The position numbers and the translations under genes were made by a program. Of a stretch of 64,000 bases of DNA, positions 34,175-42,944 are shown one piece after another. The notes beneath the pieces are model-generated. The model did no database searches. It was not told where the DNA came from and saw only the letters and a list, made by a program, of their open reading frames with translations. Within the stretch, counting starts at the first letter, position 1. Each line of letters starts with the position of its first letter. Source of the DNA: Sphingopyxis sp. GW247-27LB (GTDB lineage: Bacteria; Pseudomonadota; Alphaproteobacteria; Sphingomonadales; Sphingomonadaceae); assembly GCF_002277025.1 (NCBI RefSeq), contig NZ_NIWD01000009.1:638460-702459 (forward strand), given 5' to 3'.

Positions 34175-35425
34175 TCAGGCCGCGACGGGCGCGAGCTTGT
34201 GGTCGAATCCCTTGGTGCAATCGATCAGCGCGAACAGCAGGGCGGCGATCAGCACCATCGCGGCGACGCCCTGCAGCGGCAGGTTGTAGTTGCCGGTTGC
34301 CGCGACGACGTAGCCGAAGGCGACCGAGCAAACGAAGCCGCCGAAGTTCCCCGCAGTGTTCATCATGCCGCTGGCGGTGCCGCCGTAGCGGCCGCCGATC
34401 GCCATGCACATCGTCCAGGCGGCGGGCAGCATCAGGTCCATCACCATGAACGCCGTGCCGGCGAGCGCCACGATGGCGAACTTGCCGGTGGCGAGGCTCA
34501 TCGCGACGAGCAGCGCGGCGGTCAGCGTCAGGCAGATGCCGGCGATCAGGCTGTAGGCGCGGCGGATGCCGATCCGTTCGGCGAGGCGGTCGCACAGCAC
34601 TCCGCCGGCGAGGTTGCCGACGATGCCGAGCAGGAAGGGAACCGAGCCGTAAAGGCCCATTTCGTCCACGGTGAAACCCGCCTTGACCATCCAGACAGGG
34701 AACCAGCCGAAGAAGAACCATGCACCGAAGGCATAGAAGAAATAGGCGACGGAGATGAGCCAGAGCTGCGGCAGGCCCATCAGCTTGCTCCACGGTGTGC
34801 CCGCATGGCTGACCCCTTCGTCGCTGCCGATCAGTGCGACCTCTTCGTCCGAAATGCCCGGCTGCTCGGCGGGGCGGTCGTGGAACCAGCGCCACCAGAC
34901 GACCGCCCAGACAAAGCCGACCGCGCCGAGGATGACGAACACCGCCTGCCAGCCGAAATATTTGTTCGCCGGCACCAGCAGCAGCGGCGCGAGCGCGCCG
35001 CCGAAGCGGCTCGCCGCCCAGATCACCCCTTGTCCGCGCGCGCGCTCGCGCGCCGGCAGCCAGCGATAGAGCACCCCGGTCATGTTGGGATAGGCGCCCG
35101 CGGCGCCGAGGCCGAACAGGAAGCGCGCGGCGGCGAGCTGCCAGAAATTGCGGCAGACCGCGGTGATCGCGGTGAAGAAGGACCACCAGACGGTGATGCG
35201 CGTCAGTTCCTTGCGATACCCATGCTTGTCGCCCATCGCGCCCGACGGAATCTCGAACACGGCATAGGCGATGACATAGGCGCTGAGGACCCAGCCCCAT
35301 TCGTCGGGCGTGATGTTCAGGTCCTTCTGGATCGCCGGCCCGGTCACCGCGATCGCGAGCCGGTCGATGAAGGTGATGATCGACAGCGCGGCGAGGATGC
35401 CGAGGACGGCGCGCCGCTTCGTCAC
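34175..35425 (-). CDS. MFS transporter, anion/sugar-acid symporter type
   Basis: A major facilitator with about 12 membrane segments (416 residues). GTG 35425 overlaps the upstream stop (GTGA). The N-terminus IITFIDRLAIAVTGPAIQKDLN and the loop EIPSGAMGDKHGYRKEL are typical of the anion:cation symporter group, which carries hexuronates and other sugar acids. It sits in the rhamnose operon between a racemase-family protein and GH140. Candidate cargos are rhamnose, an aldonate, or a small rhamnosyl/apiosyl saccharide. The following GH78 relative at 36121-39210 lacks a signal peptide, so import of a rhamnoside is plausible. Inner membrane. Confidence 0.85.
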   Translation of the reverse strand: MTKRRAVLGILAALSIITFIDRLAIAVTGPAIQKDLNITPDEWGWVLSAYVIAYAVFEIPSGAMGDKHGYRKELTRITVWWSFFTAITAVCRNFWQLAAARFLFGLGAAGAYPNMTGVLYRWLPARERARGQGVIWAASRFGGALAPLLLVPANKYFGWQAVFVILGAVGFVWAVVWWRWFHDRPAEQPGISDEEVALIGSDEGVSHAGTPWSKLMGLPQLWLISVAYFFYAFGAWFFFGWFPVWMVKAGFTVDEMGLYGSVPFLLGIVGNLAGGVLCDRLAERIGIRRAYSLIAGICLTLTAALLVAMSLATGKFAIVALAGTAFMVMDLMLPAAWTMCMAIGGRYGGTASGMMNTAGNFGGFVCSVAFGYVVAATGNYNLPLQGVAAMVLIAALLFALIDCTKGFDHKLAPVAA

Positions 35426-36105
35426 TGGCCGGCGCTCCGGGCAAGGCGCGCGAGAATGTCGCGCGCTTGCTCCATGCCGAGCTCGGGGCTCGCGAAGACG
35501 GGCGCCGACACCGCGCCCTCGGGCAGGCTGGCGACGACGCGGGCCATCGACGCCTGGGCGAGGACGATCGCGTCGACGCCCTTCAGGCCCACGGTCAGCC
35601 CCTCGCCGACGATGCGGTCGTGGGTCGCGCCGTCGCCGGCCATCACCGCCTCGAAGGCGCCTTCGCACAGATGCTCGACCAGCTCGATCTCCTTGCCCTG
35701 CTCGGCGGCGACGCGGCGGACGAGGTCGGCGGTGGGCTGCAGCGTGGTCGACAGGGTCGCGACGACCCCGATGCGCTTGCCCGTCGCGACGGCCTTTTCG
35801 GCCATGGCGCGATCGACGCGCAGCACCGGCTGGTCATAGAGGTCGGCGGCCATCTCGACCGCCTTGCCGATCGACGAGCAGGTCACCATCGCGACATCGC
35901 AGCCAGCGTCGAAGGCCGACCCGACGAGGCGGATCACCTGGCGCATCGTCGTCTTTTCCAGATGGCCGGCGGCGATCGTGTTCTTGATCGTGCTTTCGTC
36001 GACGAAGTGCAGCAGCTTGACGTCGGCGGGCATGATGCGGGCGGCGATCTCGTTGAACACGCCGGCGAGCATCGGGGAATTATGGATGAGTCCGAGCGTG
36101 GGCAT
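35422..36105 (-). CDS. Asp/Glu/hydantoin racemase-family protein lacking the second catalytic cysteine
   Basis: The protein has 227 residues with the pseudo-symmetric racemase fold. The first cysteine is present in VTCSSIG (Cys76). The second half-site, usually Leu-Gly-Cys-Thr, reads VLAQASMARV (about 182-190) and has no cysteine. Two-base racemisation is therefore unlikely. Single-cysteine relatives include arylmalonate decarboxylase-type enzymes. The gene is 15 bp after GH78 and overlaps the MFS gene, inside the rhamnose/apiose operon, so it may decarboxylate or isomerise a sugar-acid intermediate, or clear a side product. I do not know its substrate. It is cytoplasmic. Confidence 0.7.
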   Translation of the reverse strand: MPTLGLIHNSPMLAGVFNEIAARIMPADVKLLHFVDESTIKNTIAAGHLEKTTMRQVIRLVGSAFDAGCDVAMVTCSSIGKAVEMAADLYDQPVLRVDRAMAEKAVATGKRIGVVATLSTTLQPTADLVRRVAAEQGKEIELVEHLCEGAFEAVMAGDGATHDRIVGEGLTVGLKGVDAIVLAQASMARVVASLPEGAVSAPVFASPELGMEQARDILARLARSAGQ

Positions 36106-36120
36106 GGGGTCGTTCCTCTC

Positions 36121-39100
36121 TCAATATCTTATAAAATCGTGATGGCCGGCGCCGACCGTGACGCGCATCAGCGCGCCGTCGGCCGTCAGGCTCCGGTCGC
36201 CGCTGCGCCAGCCGGTGCCGGGCAGTTCGACCTCGGCGCTGGCGTTGGCGGGCACGGTCAGCCTGAAACGGGTGAGGCCGCTCGCGTTGCCATCGGTTTC
36301 GGCGGCGATGGTGCCGACCAGCGCGTCGTAGCGGGCGCTCACCCGCCCGATCGCGGGATACCAGAGCGGCCGCGCGGCGATGGTGCGGAAGCCCGGCGAC
36401 GCCGGCGCGATGCCGGCGAGACGGCGGTAGAAGAAGCCGACGACCGCGCCGAAGGCATAATGATTGTAGCTGTTCATCGACAGGTCGCCGGTATCGCCGT
36501 TCCACCGCTCCCACATCGTGGTCGCGCCCTGGCTCGGCATATAGCCCCAGCTCGGATAGCCGGTCTGGAGCAGCAGGCCGGCGACCTCCTCGTGGCACCC
36601 GGCATCGGCGAGCACGTCGAGAATATAAGGGGTGCCGAGAAAGCCGGTCGAGAGCTTCATGCCGCGCGCGCGGATGTCCTTCGCCAGCACCGCGGCGGCC
36701 GCGGCGCGGCGGCCCGAGGGCACGAGGCCCATGTGGAGCGCGAGGACCTGGCTGCACTGGCTGCCGTTGCCCGCGGTGCCGTCGGCCGCGACGAATTCGC
36801 GCGCGAAGGCCTCGCCGATCGTCTCGCGAAGATCGTGATAGAAGATAGCGTCGGCATGCCGGCCGGTCGCCTCGGCCATGTCGGCCATCAGCTCCGCTGC
36901 CCACGCCCAATAGGCGGTGGCGCAGAGGATGCGGGGGGTGGTCTCGTCGTCGGGCTTGACGGCGTCGACCGACAGCCAGTCGCCGAGGTCGAGCCCGCGA
37001 TCGTGGCGCCAGACGCCGTCGGGGTTGGCGCGCGCGACATAGGCCATCCACGCCGCCATCGCGTCCCAATTCTCGTCGATCGCCGCGGTGTCGCCATAGC
37101 GCTGCCAGAGCTGCCACGGCAGGATGATCCCGGCCTCGCTCCACCCCGCCGTGACCACGTCGGGAAAGGACAGCGGCTGGGGAACGACGATCGGATAGGC
37201 GCCGTCGTCCCGCTGGGCGGCGCGCGCCTCGAGCAGGAAGCGGCGGATGAAGGGGCCGACCTCCATGTTGAAGGCGGCGGCGTCGAGGAACACCTGGATG
37301 TCGCCCATCCACCCCATGCGCTCGTCGCGCTGCGGGCAGTCGGTCGGCACCGCGAAAAAGTTGCTGCGCTGGCTCCATAGCGCATTGTTCCAGATCGTCT
37401 GGAGCAGCGGCGCGTCGGGGAAGGTCATCTCGCCGGTCTCGCGGCACGCGCTGTGGACGACGACACCCTCGATATCGTCGGCGGTCGGCACGCCGGGATA
37501 GCCGGCGATCTCGACATAGCGGAAGCCGTGATAGGTGAAGCTCGGCTCGAAGCTCTCCTCGCCGGTTCCCGCGAGGGTGAAGCTGTCGGTCGCCGCGGCG
37601 AGCCGCAGGTTGGCGAGGTCGGCGGTGCCGTCCGCATGGAGCAGCTCGGCGAATTTCGCGGTGATCGTCGTGCCCGCCGGCCCTTGGGCGCGGATGCGCA
37701 CCCAGCCCGAGAAATTCTGGCCGAAATCGAACACATAGCGGCCCGGCTGCGGCTCGCTTACGCTAAGCGCGCGGCGGTTGCCGGTGCGCTTCAACGCGGG
37801 CGAGGTCTGGGCGATCAGGCGTGCGTCGGGCGCCGCGCCGCGCTTTGCCGCTGTCCAGCCGCTGTCGTCGAAGTCCGGCCGGTCCCAGCCGGGCTGTTCG
37901 CGCCGCGCGTCGCGCGTTTCGCCATCGTAGATTTCGGACAGGAGGATCGCCGAGGGGGCGAGGCGCCAATGGGGGCTGGTGGCGATCCATTCGCTGCTGC
38001 CGTCCGCATAGTCGAGGCGGAGCTGCGCGCGGAAGCGGCGCGGCGCGGGGCCGAAGCCGTAGCGCTCGATGCGCCAGCCGAACGGGCTCGCATACCAGCC
38101 GTCGCCGACCGTCGCCCCCAACATATTGGCGCCGGGCCGGATCAGGTCGGTGACGTCGTGGACCTGGTAAAGGACATGGCTCTTCGCGACGCTGATCTCG
38201 GGCGCGAGGATCGCATCGCTCACCGCGCGGCCGTTGATCCGCGCGTCATAGGCACCGAGCGCGGTGGCGTAGAGCCGCGCCGCGACCACGGGCTTGGCGG
38301 GCGTGAATTCGGTGCGCAGCAGCATCGCGGGCTCGCTCGGGCGCGGGTCGCCTTCGGCCCAGCTCGTGCTCGGGACGACGCGCGCCCAGCCGCTCGCGTC
38401 GAAATCGGGATCGGTCCAGCCCTCGGGCGCATCGGGGCGAACGCGAAACGCCGTGCCGGTGATGCGCTCGACGCTGCCGTCGGCAAGGTGAAGGCGGATC
38501 AGCGCCGCGAAGGCGCCGCCATCGACGGGAAAGAAGCCTTCGGTGTCGGCCTCGACCAGCGCGCACACGCTGTTGCGGCCGGGCCTTGTTTGGCCCGCAT
38601 AGGGCGCGAGCGTGCCCCAGAAGGGCAGATAGGTGTCCCAGCCGAACGGCCGGTCGAGCGGCGATGCTTCGCCGTTGATCCAGACGCCGCGCAGATGGTC
38701 CTTGCCCGCGATCAGCACCTCGGCGCGCGCCAGATCGGCCGGCGCGTCGAAATCGAGGCGGAAGGCGTGCGGGCGCGCATCGAGCGCGGTCTCGCCCCAC
38801 ATCCACGCGACCCCGGCGGCGCGGTCGGCGGCGGCGAAGCCATCCTCGGCCTCGATCCAGTCGGCGTGCCAGTCGTCCGGCGACAGCAGGCCGGTCTCGA
38901 ACCACGCCGGCGCCGAGCGGACGCTTGTGCCCGCATTGTCGGTCGCCTCGACCGACCACCATATACGCTGCATCGACCGGGGCGCGGGGCCGCCATAGGC
39001 GATGTCGAAGGTCGCATCGCTCGCGACCTCGCCCGAATCCCATAGAGGATCGCTGTCGAGCGCCTCGACGCTGGCCGCCGCGCGGATGCGATAGCGCGTC

Positions 39101-39210
39101 TGCACAGCGTCCGGCGCATCGCTTTCGATCTGCCACGACAGGCGCGGACGCACCGCCTCCGTGCCGAGCAGGTCGGCGGTATGTTCGGTGCGCAGATCGA
39201 CGATCTTCAT
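36121..39210 (-). CDS. GH78 alpha-L-rhamnosidase without signal peptide
   Basis: A family GH78 rhamnosidase (1029 residues). The N-terminal beta domains start RPRLSWQIESDAPDAVQTRYRIRAA and include WAEGDPRPSEPAMLLRTEF and LYATALGAYDARINGR. The (alpha/alpha)6 barrel has the catalytic segment TDCPQRDERMGWMGD (Asp about 623). SQGATTMWERWNGDTGD and a C-terminal beta sandwich follow, so it is complete. Unlike the GH78 at 10644-13457, it begins MKIVDLRTEH with no signal or Tat sequence and should be cytoplasmic. It would act on imported rhamnosides and supply L-rhamnose directly to the dehydrogenase pathway of the same operon. It starts 3 nt after the lactonase stop. Confidence 0.9.
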   Translation of the reverse strand: MKIVDLRTEHTADLLGTEAVRPRLSWQIESDAPDAVQTRYRIRAAASVEALDSDPLWDSGEVASDATFDIAYGGPAPRSMQRIWWSVEATDNAGTSVRSAPAWFETGLLSPDDWHADWIEAEDGFAAADRAAGVAWMWGETALDARPHAFRLDFDAPADLARAEVLIAGKDHLRGVWINGEASPLDRPFGWDTYLPFWGTLAPYAGQTRPGRNSVCALVEADTEGFFPVDGGAFAALIRLHLADGSVERITGTAFRVRPDAPEGWTDPDFDASGWARVVPSTSWAEGDPRPSEPAMLLRTEFTPAKPVVAARLYATALGAYDARINGRAVSDAILAPEISVAKSHVLYQVHDVTDLIRPGANMLGATVGDGWYASPFGWRIERYGFGPAPRRFRAQLRLDYADGSSEWIATSPHWRLAPSAILLSEIYDGETRDARREQPGWDRPDFDDSGWTAAKRGAAPDARLIAQTSPALKRTGNRRALSVSEPQPGRYVFDFGQNFSGWVRIRAQGPAGTTITAKFAELLHADGTADLANLRLAAATDSFTLAGTGEESFEPSFTYHGFRYVEIAGYPGVPTADDIEGVVVHSACRETGEMTFPDAPLLQTIWNNALWSQRSNFFAVPTDCPQRDERMGWMGDIQVFLDAAAFNMEVGPFIRRFLLEARAAQRDDGAYPIVVPQPLSFPDVVTAGWSEAGIILPWQLWQRYGDTAAIDENWDAMAAWMAYVARANPDGVWRHDRGLDLGDWLSVDAVKPDDETTPRILCATAYWAWAAELMADMAEATGRHADAIFYHDLRETIGEAFAREFVAADGTAGNGSQCSQVLALHMGLVPSGRRAAAAAVLAKDIRARGMKLSTGFLGTPYILDVLADAGCHEEVAGLLLQTGYPSWGYMPSQGATTMWERWNGDTGDLSMNSYNHYAFGAVVGFFYRRLAGIAPASPGFRTIAARPLWYPAIGRVSARYDALVGTIAAETDGNASGLTRFRLTVPANASAEVELPGTGWRSGDRSLTADGALMRVTVGAGHHDFIRY

Positions 39211-39213
39211 GGC

Positions 39214-40125
39214 CTAGAGCACAAGGCCGAGCCGATAGATGCGGTTGGCGTTGCCCGCGAACAGCGCGGCGCGCTCGCTGTCCGAAAAGTCCGCGGTGAT
39301 CGCGTCATAGGCGCCCAGATGCTTGTCGAAGCTGCCGAACAGCTTGTCGGTCGGGAAGTTGCTGGCGAACATCGCGCGGTCGGTGCCGAACAGCTCGATC
39401 GTCTCGAGGACATAGGGGCGCGCCTGTTCGGCGTCCCACGGGCGCCAGGTGAAACCCATGCCCGAGATCTTGACCGCGACATGGGGCAGCGCGGCGAGCT
39501 TCGCCATACCCCGTCGCCACACGCCCCAGCCATCCGCGTCGCCCGGGATCGCCATGCCGCTGTGGTCGATGATCACCTGCGTGTCGGGGTGCTTCGCGAT
39601 CAGTTCGGCGAGATGCGCGAACTGGCCGGGATAGGCCTGAAGATCGAAGCTGAGGCCGTGACGGGCGAGGAGCCCGAACCCCCGCGCCCAGGCATCCGAC
39701 GTCGTGACGTCGGCGGGCGAATAGCTGCGCGCCGGGTCGGGGTGCCAGTTGACGATATGGCGGATGCCGCGAACGCTGCGATGCTCGACATGCCGCGCCA
39801 GCAGCCATTCGAGGTCGGGGTCGTCGAGCGCGGCGAAGGCGACGATGCCCGTCGGCAGGCCGCGCGCATCGGCCATCGCCTGCAGCCATTCGGTCTCGCG
39901 CAGCGCATCGTCGGCATGGGCGCCGGCGTCGATATGCACGATTCCCCGCACGTCCCACCCCGCCGCGTCGGCCAGATAGGCGTCGAGCGGATAATCGACC
40001 GCGATCGGCTCGACGCTGCCGTTCGGATTGTCGGCGTCGAACGGCGGCGCCAGCCACGGATAGCGGATGTGCGCCAGGTCCCACAGATGGACGTGCGGGT
40101 CGACGAGGGGCGGGCGCGCGCGCAT
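39214..40125 (-). CDS. Amidohydrolase-family L-rhamnono-lactonase
   Basis: A 303-residue amidohydrolase (COG3618-type lactonase). The metal motif DPHVHLWD (His11, His13) opens the protein. IIDHSGMA and SGMGFTWRPW line the barrel, and FASNFPTDK near the C-terminus holds the conserved acid region. In Sphingomonas the second step of the non-phosphorylated rhamnose route, L-rhamnono-1,4-lactone to L-rhamnonate, is done by such an enzyme. It lies between the keto-deoxyrhamnonate dehydrogenase (2-nt gap) and GH78, which supports that role. L-fucono-lactone could also be accepted. Cytoplasmic. Confidence 0.82.
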   Translation of the reverse strand: MRARPPLVDPHVHLWDLAHIRYPWLAPPFDADNPNGSVEPIAVDYPLDAYLADAAGWDVRGIVHIDAGAHADDALRETEWLQAMADARGLPTGIVAFAALDDPDLEWLLARHVEHRSVRGIRHIVNWHPDPARSYSPADVTTSDAWARGFGLLARHGLSFDLQAYPGQFAHLAELIAKHPDTQVIIDHSGMAIPGDADGWGVWRRGMAKLAALPHVAVKISGMGFTWRPWDAEQARPYVLETIELFGTDRAMFASNFPTDKLFGSFDKHLGAYDAITADFSDSERAALFAGNANRIYRLGLVL

Positions 40126-40127
40126 CG

Positions 40128-40880
40128 TCAGAAGGTCGTCCGGCCGCCCGACGTGTCAAAGGTCGAGGCGGTGGTAAAGCTGCACTCCTCGCTTGCCATG
40201 AAGCAGACCATCGCCGCGCTTTCGTCGACCTCGCCGAGGCGGCCCATCGGGATTTTCGAGCGCATGTAGTCAACCTGGCTTTGCGGCATCTGTGCCAGGA
40301 TCGGGCTTTCGAAGGTCGCGGGGGTCAGGGCGTTGACCATCACGCCCTTGCCCGCCAGCTCCTTGCCGAGCGACTTGGTCAGGCCGATCACCGCGGCCTT
40401 CGACGCCGAATAGGCGCTGGCGTTGGGATTGCCTTCCTTGCCCGCGACCGACGAGATGTTGACGATCCGGCCATAGCCCGCCTCGAGCATCAGCGGCACG
40501 ACCGCGCGGTTGCAATAGAAGAGGCCGTTCACGTTGATGTCGAAGACGCGCAGCCAGCTGTCGATCGGGAATTCGTGCACCGGCACCGTCGCGCCGGTGA
40601 TGCCCGCCGAACAGACGAGAATGTCGATCTTGCCGCCGAGCGCCGCGGCGCTGGCCTTCGTCGCCGCCTCGACCGCCGCGGCGTCGGAGACGTCGAGGGC
40701 CTGCACGTCGCTCGCGCCCACCTCTTCGCGCGCCGCGGCGAGCGTGTCGGCGTTGACATCCCACAGCGCCGCCTTGCCGCCCTCGGCGACGATGCGCGCG
40801 GCTACGGCCTTGCCCAGCCCCGACGCGCCGCCGGTGACGATCGCGCTGCGCCCGGCGAAGCGGCCCGCATAGGCGCTCAT
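40128..40880 (-). CDS. SDR, L-2-keto-3-deoxyrhamnonate 4-dehydrogenase
   Basis: A 250-residue classical SDR: TGGASGLG (16-23), CSAG (90-93), Ser143, Tyr157 and Lys161 (YSASK), with C-terminal TFDTSGGRTTF, as in the LRA5-type enzyme. It oxidises 2-keto-3-deoxy-L-rhamnonate at C4 to the 2,4-diketo acid, the substrate of the FAH hydrolase encoded just upstream. ATG 40880 overlaps that gene's stop (ATGA). The gene order dehydratase, hydrolase, SDR, lactonase is what one expects for the non-phosphorylated rhamnose pathway. A related 2-keto-3-deoxyfuconate dehydrogenase activity cannot be excluded. Confidence 0.83.
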   Translation of the reverse strand: MSAYAGRFAGRSAIVTGGASGLGKAVAARIVAEGGKAALWDVNADTLAAAREEVGASDVQALDVSDAAAVEAATKASAAALGGKIDILVCSAGITGATVPVHEFPIDSWLRVFDINVNGLFYCNRAVVPLMLEAGYGRIVNISSVAGKEGNPNASAYSASKAAVIGLTKSLGKELAGKGVMVNALTPATFESPILAQMPQSQVDYMRSKIPMGRLGEVDESAAMVCFMASEECSFTTASTFDTSGGRTTF

Positions 40881-41734
40881 CGGCCCGCCTCCCACGCGAC
40901 GAAGTCCTGGCGCTGCTGCCCCAGCTTCTCGATGCCCAGTTCGACGACGTCGCCCGCCTTCAGATACCAGGCCTCGGGCTTCTGGCCCATGCCGACGCCC
41001 GGCGGGGTGCCGGTGGTGATGATGTCGCCGGGCTGCAGCGTCATGAACTGCGAGAGATAGGCGATGATCTGCGCGACGGTGAAGATCATCGTCTTGGTAT
41101 GGCCGTCCTGCACCTTCTGGCCGTTGACCGACAGCCACATCGACAGCGCCTGCGGGTCGCCCACCTCGTCGGCGGTGACGAGCCAGGGGCCGACGGGGCC
41201 GAAGGTCGGGAAACCCTTGCCCTTGTCCCAGGTCATGCCGCGTTCCTGCTGCCAATGGCGTTCGGACACGTCGTTGATGACGCAATAGCCCGCGACATGA
41301 TCGAGCGCGTCGGCTTCGGAGACATAGGAAGCCGCGGTACCGATCACGACGCCGAGTTCGACCTCCCAGTCGGTCTTCTTCGAATCCTTCGGGATGGTGA
41401 CCGGATCGTTCGGGCCCTGGATGCAGCTCACCCACTTGTTGAACACGACCGGTTCCTCGGGGATCGGCAGGTTCGATTCGGCGGCGTGATCGGCATAGTT
41501 GAGGCCGATCGCGACGAAATGGCGCGTGCCCGCGACGCAGGGGCCATAGCGGACCTCGCCTTCGACCAGCGGCAGCGAGGCCGGGTCGATCGCGGCGAGC
41601 CGGGCCAGCCCGTCCTTGCCGACCGTGCCGGGGTCGATATCGGCGACATGCGCCGACAGGTCGCGGATGCGGCCGTCGGCGTCGATCAGACCGGGTTTCT
41701 CGGCGCCCGCGGCGCCATAGCGGCAGAGTTTCAT
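40877..41734 (-). CDS. FAH-family 2,4-diketo-3-deoxy-L-rhamnonate hydrolase
   Basis: A fumarylacetoacetate hydrolase-family protein (285 residues). The C-terminal catalytic domain shows GLNYADHAAES (77-87), the metal ligands Glu124 and Glu126 in DWEVELGVV and Asp155 in INDVSERHWQ, followed by GTPPGVGMG. The small N-terminal domain (MKLCRYGAAGAEKPGLID) is also typical. In this pathway it splits 2,4-diketo-3-deoxy-L-rhamnonate to pyruvate and L-lactate (LRA6-type). It lies between the dehydratase (10-bp gap) and the SDR (ATGA overlap). The L-lactate product explains the lldD gene in the adjacent operon. Confidence 0.85.
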   Translation of the reverse strand: MKLCRYGAAGAEKPGLIDADGRIRDLSAHVADIDPGTVGKDGLARLAAIDPASLPLVEGEVRYGPCVAGTRHFVAIGLNYADHAAESNLPIPEEPVVFNKWVSCIQGPNDPVTIPKDSKKTDWEVELGVVIGTAASYVSEADALDHVAGYCVINDVSERHWQQERGMTWDKGKGFPTFGPVGPWLVTADEVGDPQALSMWLSVNGQKVQDGHTKTMIFTVAQIIAYLSQFMTLQPGDIITTGTPPGVGMGQKPEAWYLKAGDVVELGIEKLGQQRQDFVAWEAGR

Positions 41735-41744
41735 GAAATCTTCC

Positions 41745-42932
41745 TCAGTTCGGATAGGGACGGTGGAGAGCGATGTCGCGGTTGAGCTCGACGCCGAAGC
41801 CCGGCTTGTCGAGCTCGCTCGCGCGGATCTTGCCGTTCACGGGCACAGGCTCGCCCAGAAGCTGCGGTGCGAACATCGGCACGACCTCGGTCGGGCCGGG
41901 GTGCATCATCAGGAATTCGGCGAAGGGCGAATTGTGCCGGGTGATGACGAAATGATAGCTGTAGACCGACGATCCGTGCGGGACCATCAGCACGCCCCTG
42001 CTGTCGGCGTAGCTGGCGATCTTGATCAGTTCGGTGACGCCGCCGCACCAGCCCACGTCGGGCTGGATGATGTCGCAGCATTCCATGTCCATCAGCATGC
42101 GAAAGCCCCAGCGCGTCGCTTCATGCTCGCCGGTGGTGACGAGCAGCCCCTTGGGCGCATTCTTGCGGAGCTGGGCATAGCCCCAATAATCGTCGGGGCT
42201 GAGCGCTTCCTCGATCCATTTGAGCCCGCATTCGTGCCACGCGCGCTGGGCGAGGCGCGTCGCATAGTCGAGGTCGAGGCTCATCCAGCAATCGTACATC
42301 AGCCAGAAATCGTCGCCGCATTTCGCGCGCATGTCGGCCAATAGCGCGATATTCTTCTCGAGCCCTTCGAGTCCCTCGGCGGGGCCGTGGTGGAGCGGCA
42401 GCTTGCCGCCGATGAAGCCGAGCTGCTTCGCGACATCGGGGCGCGCGCCCGTGGCATAGAACTGCAGCTCCTCGCGCACCGCGCCGCCGAGCATGTGGTA
42501 GACGGGCTCGCCGCGCAGCTTGCCGAGCAGGTCCCAGATCGCGAGGTCGACGCCCGAGATGGCGTTCACCACCAGCCCCTTGCGGCCGTAATATTGGGTC
42601 GAGAAATACATCTGGTCCCAGATCAGCTCATAGTCGGCCGGACTGCGGCCGACGAGGAAGCGGGAAAGATGCTTTTCGACGATGAAGGCGGCGGGTTCGC
42701 CGCCGGTCGTCACCGCGAAGCCGACCGTGCCGTCGTCGGCCTCGAGCTCGACCACCAGCGTGCCGAGCACGTTGATGCCGAAGCTCTGTCGCGACTGGCG
42801 ATAGGCGGGATATTTCGCCATCGGCGTCGCGATATGGTCGTCGATCCAGTGGCCTTCGCCCTGGTCGTGATAGTCGGCGCCGCCGCCACGGACGGTGAAG
42901 GCACGGACATATTTGATCTTCGGCAGGGCCAA
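41745..42932 (-). CDS. rhmD: L-rhamnonate dehydratase
   Basis: An enolase-superfamily acid-sugar dehydratase (395 residues) that closely follows the Escherichia coli RhmD sequence as I know it: [32 protein letters not shown] and QPDVGWCGG. Metal ligands and base fit the family: Asp214 in LMYDCWMS, Glu241, Glu269 in [10 protein letters not shown], His319 in VPHGSSVY. The C-terminus ends [12 protein letters not shown]. It removes water from L-rhamnonate to give 2-keto-3-deoxy-L-rhamnonate, requires Mg2+, and is cytoplasmic. It follows GH140 by 12 bp, with the hydrolase next. Confidence 0.93.
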   Translation of the reverse strand: MALPKIKYVRAFTVRGGGADYHDQGEGHWIDDHIATPMAKYPAYRQSRQSFGINVLGTLVVELEADDGTVGFAVTTGGEPAAFIVEKHLSRFLVGRSPADYELIWDQMYFSTQYYGRKGLVVNAISGVDLAIWDLLGKLRGEPVYHMLGGAVREELQFYATGARPDVAKQLGFIGGKLPLHHGPAEGLEGLEKNIALLADMRAKCGDDFWLMYDCWMSLDLDYATRLAQRAWHECGLKWIEEALSPDDYWGYAQLRKNAPKGLLVTTGEHEATRWGFRMLMDMECCDIIQPDVGWCGGVTELIKIASYADSRGVLMVPHGSSVYSYHFVITRHNSPFAEFLMMHPGPTEVVPMFAPQLLGEPVPVNGKIRASELDKPGFGVELNRDIALHRPYPN

Positions 42933-42944
42933 GGCGGGTTTTCC

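Noticed and set aside
30649-35444. Extended frames suggesting a GH140-GH42 or MFS-GH140 fusion
   Set aside because: Each extension lies over the neighbouring gene in another frame. Internal starts at 32727, 34124 and 35425 give signal peptides or normal family N-termini.
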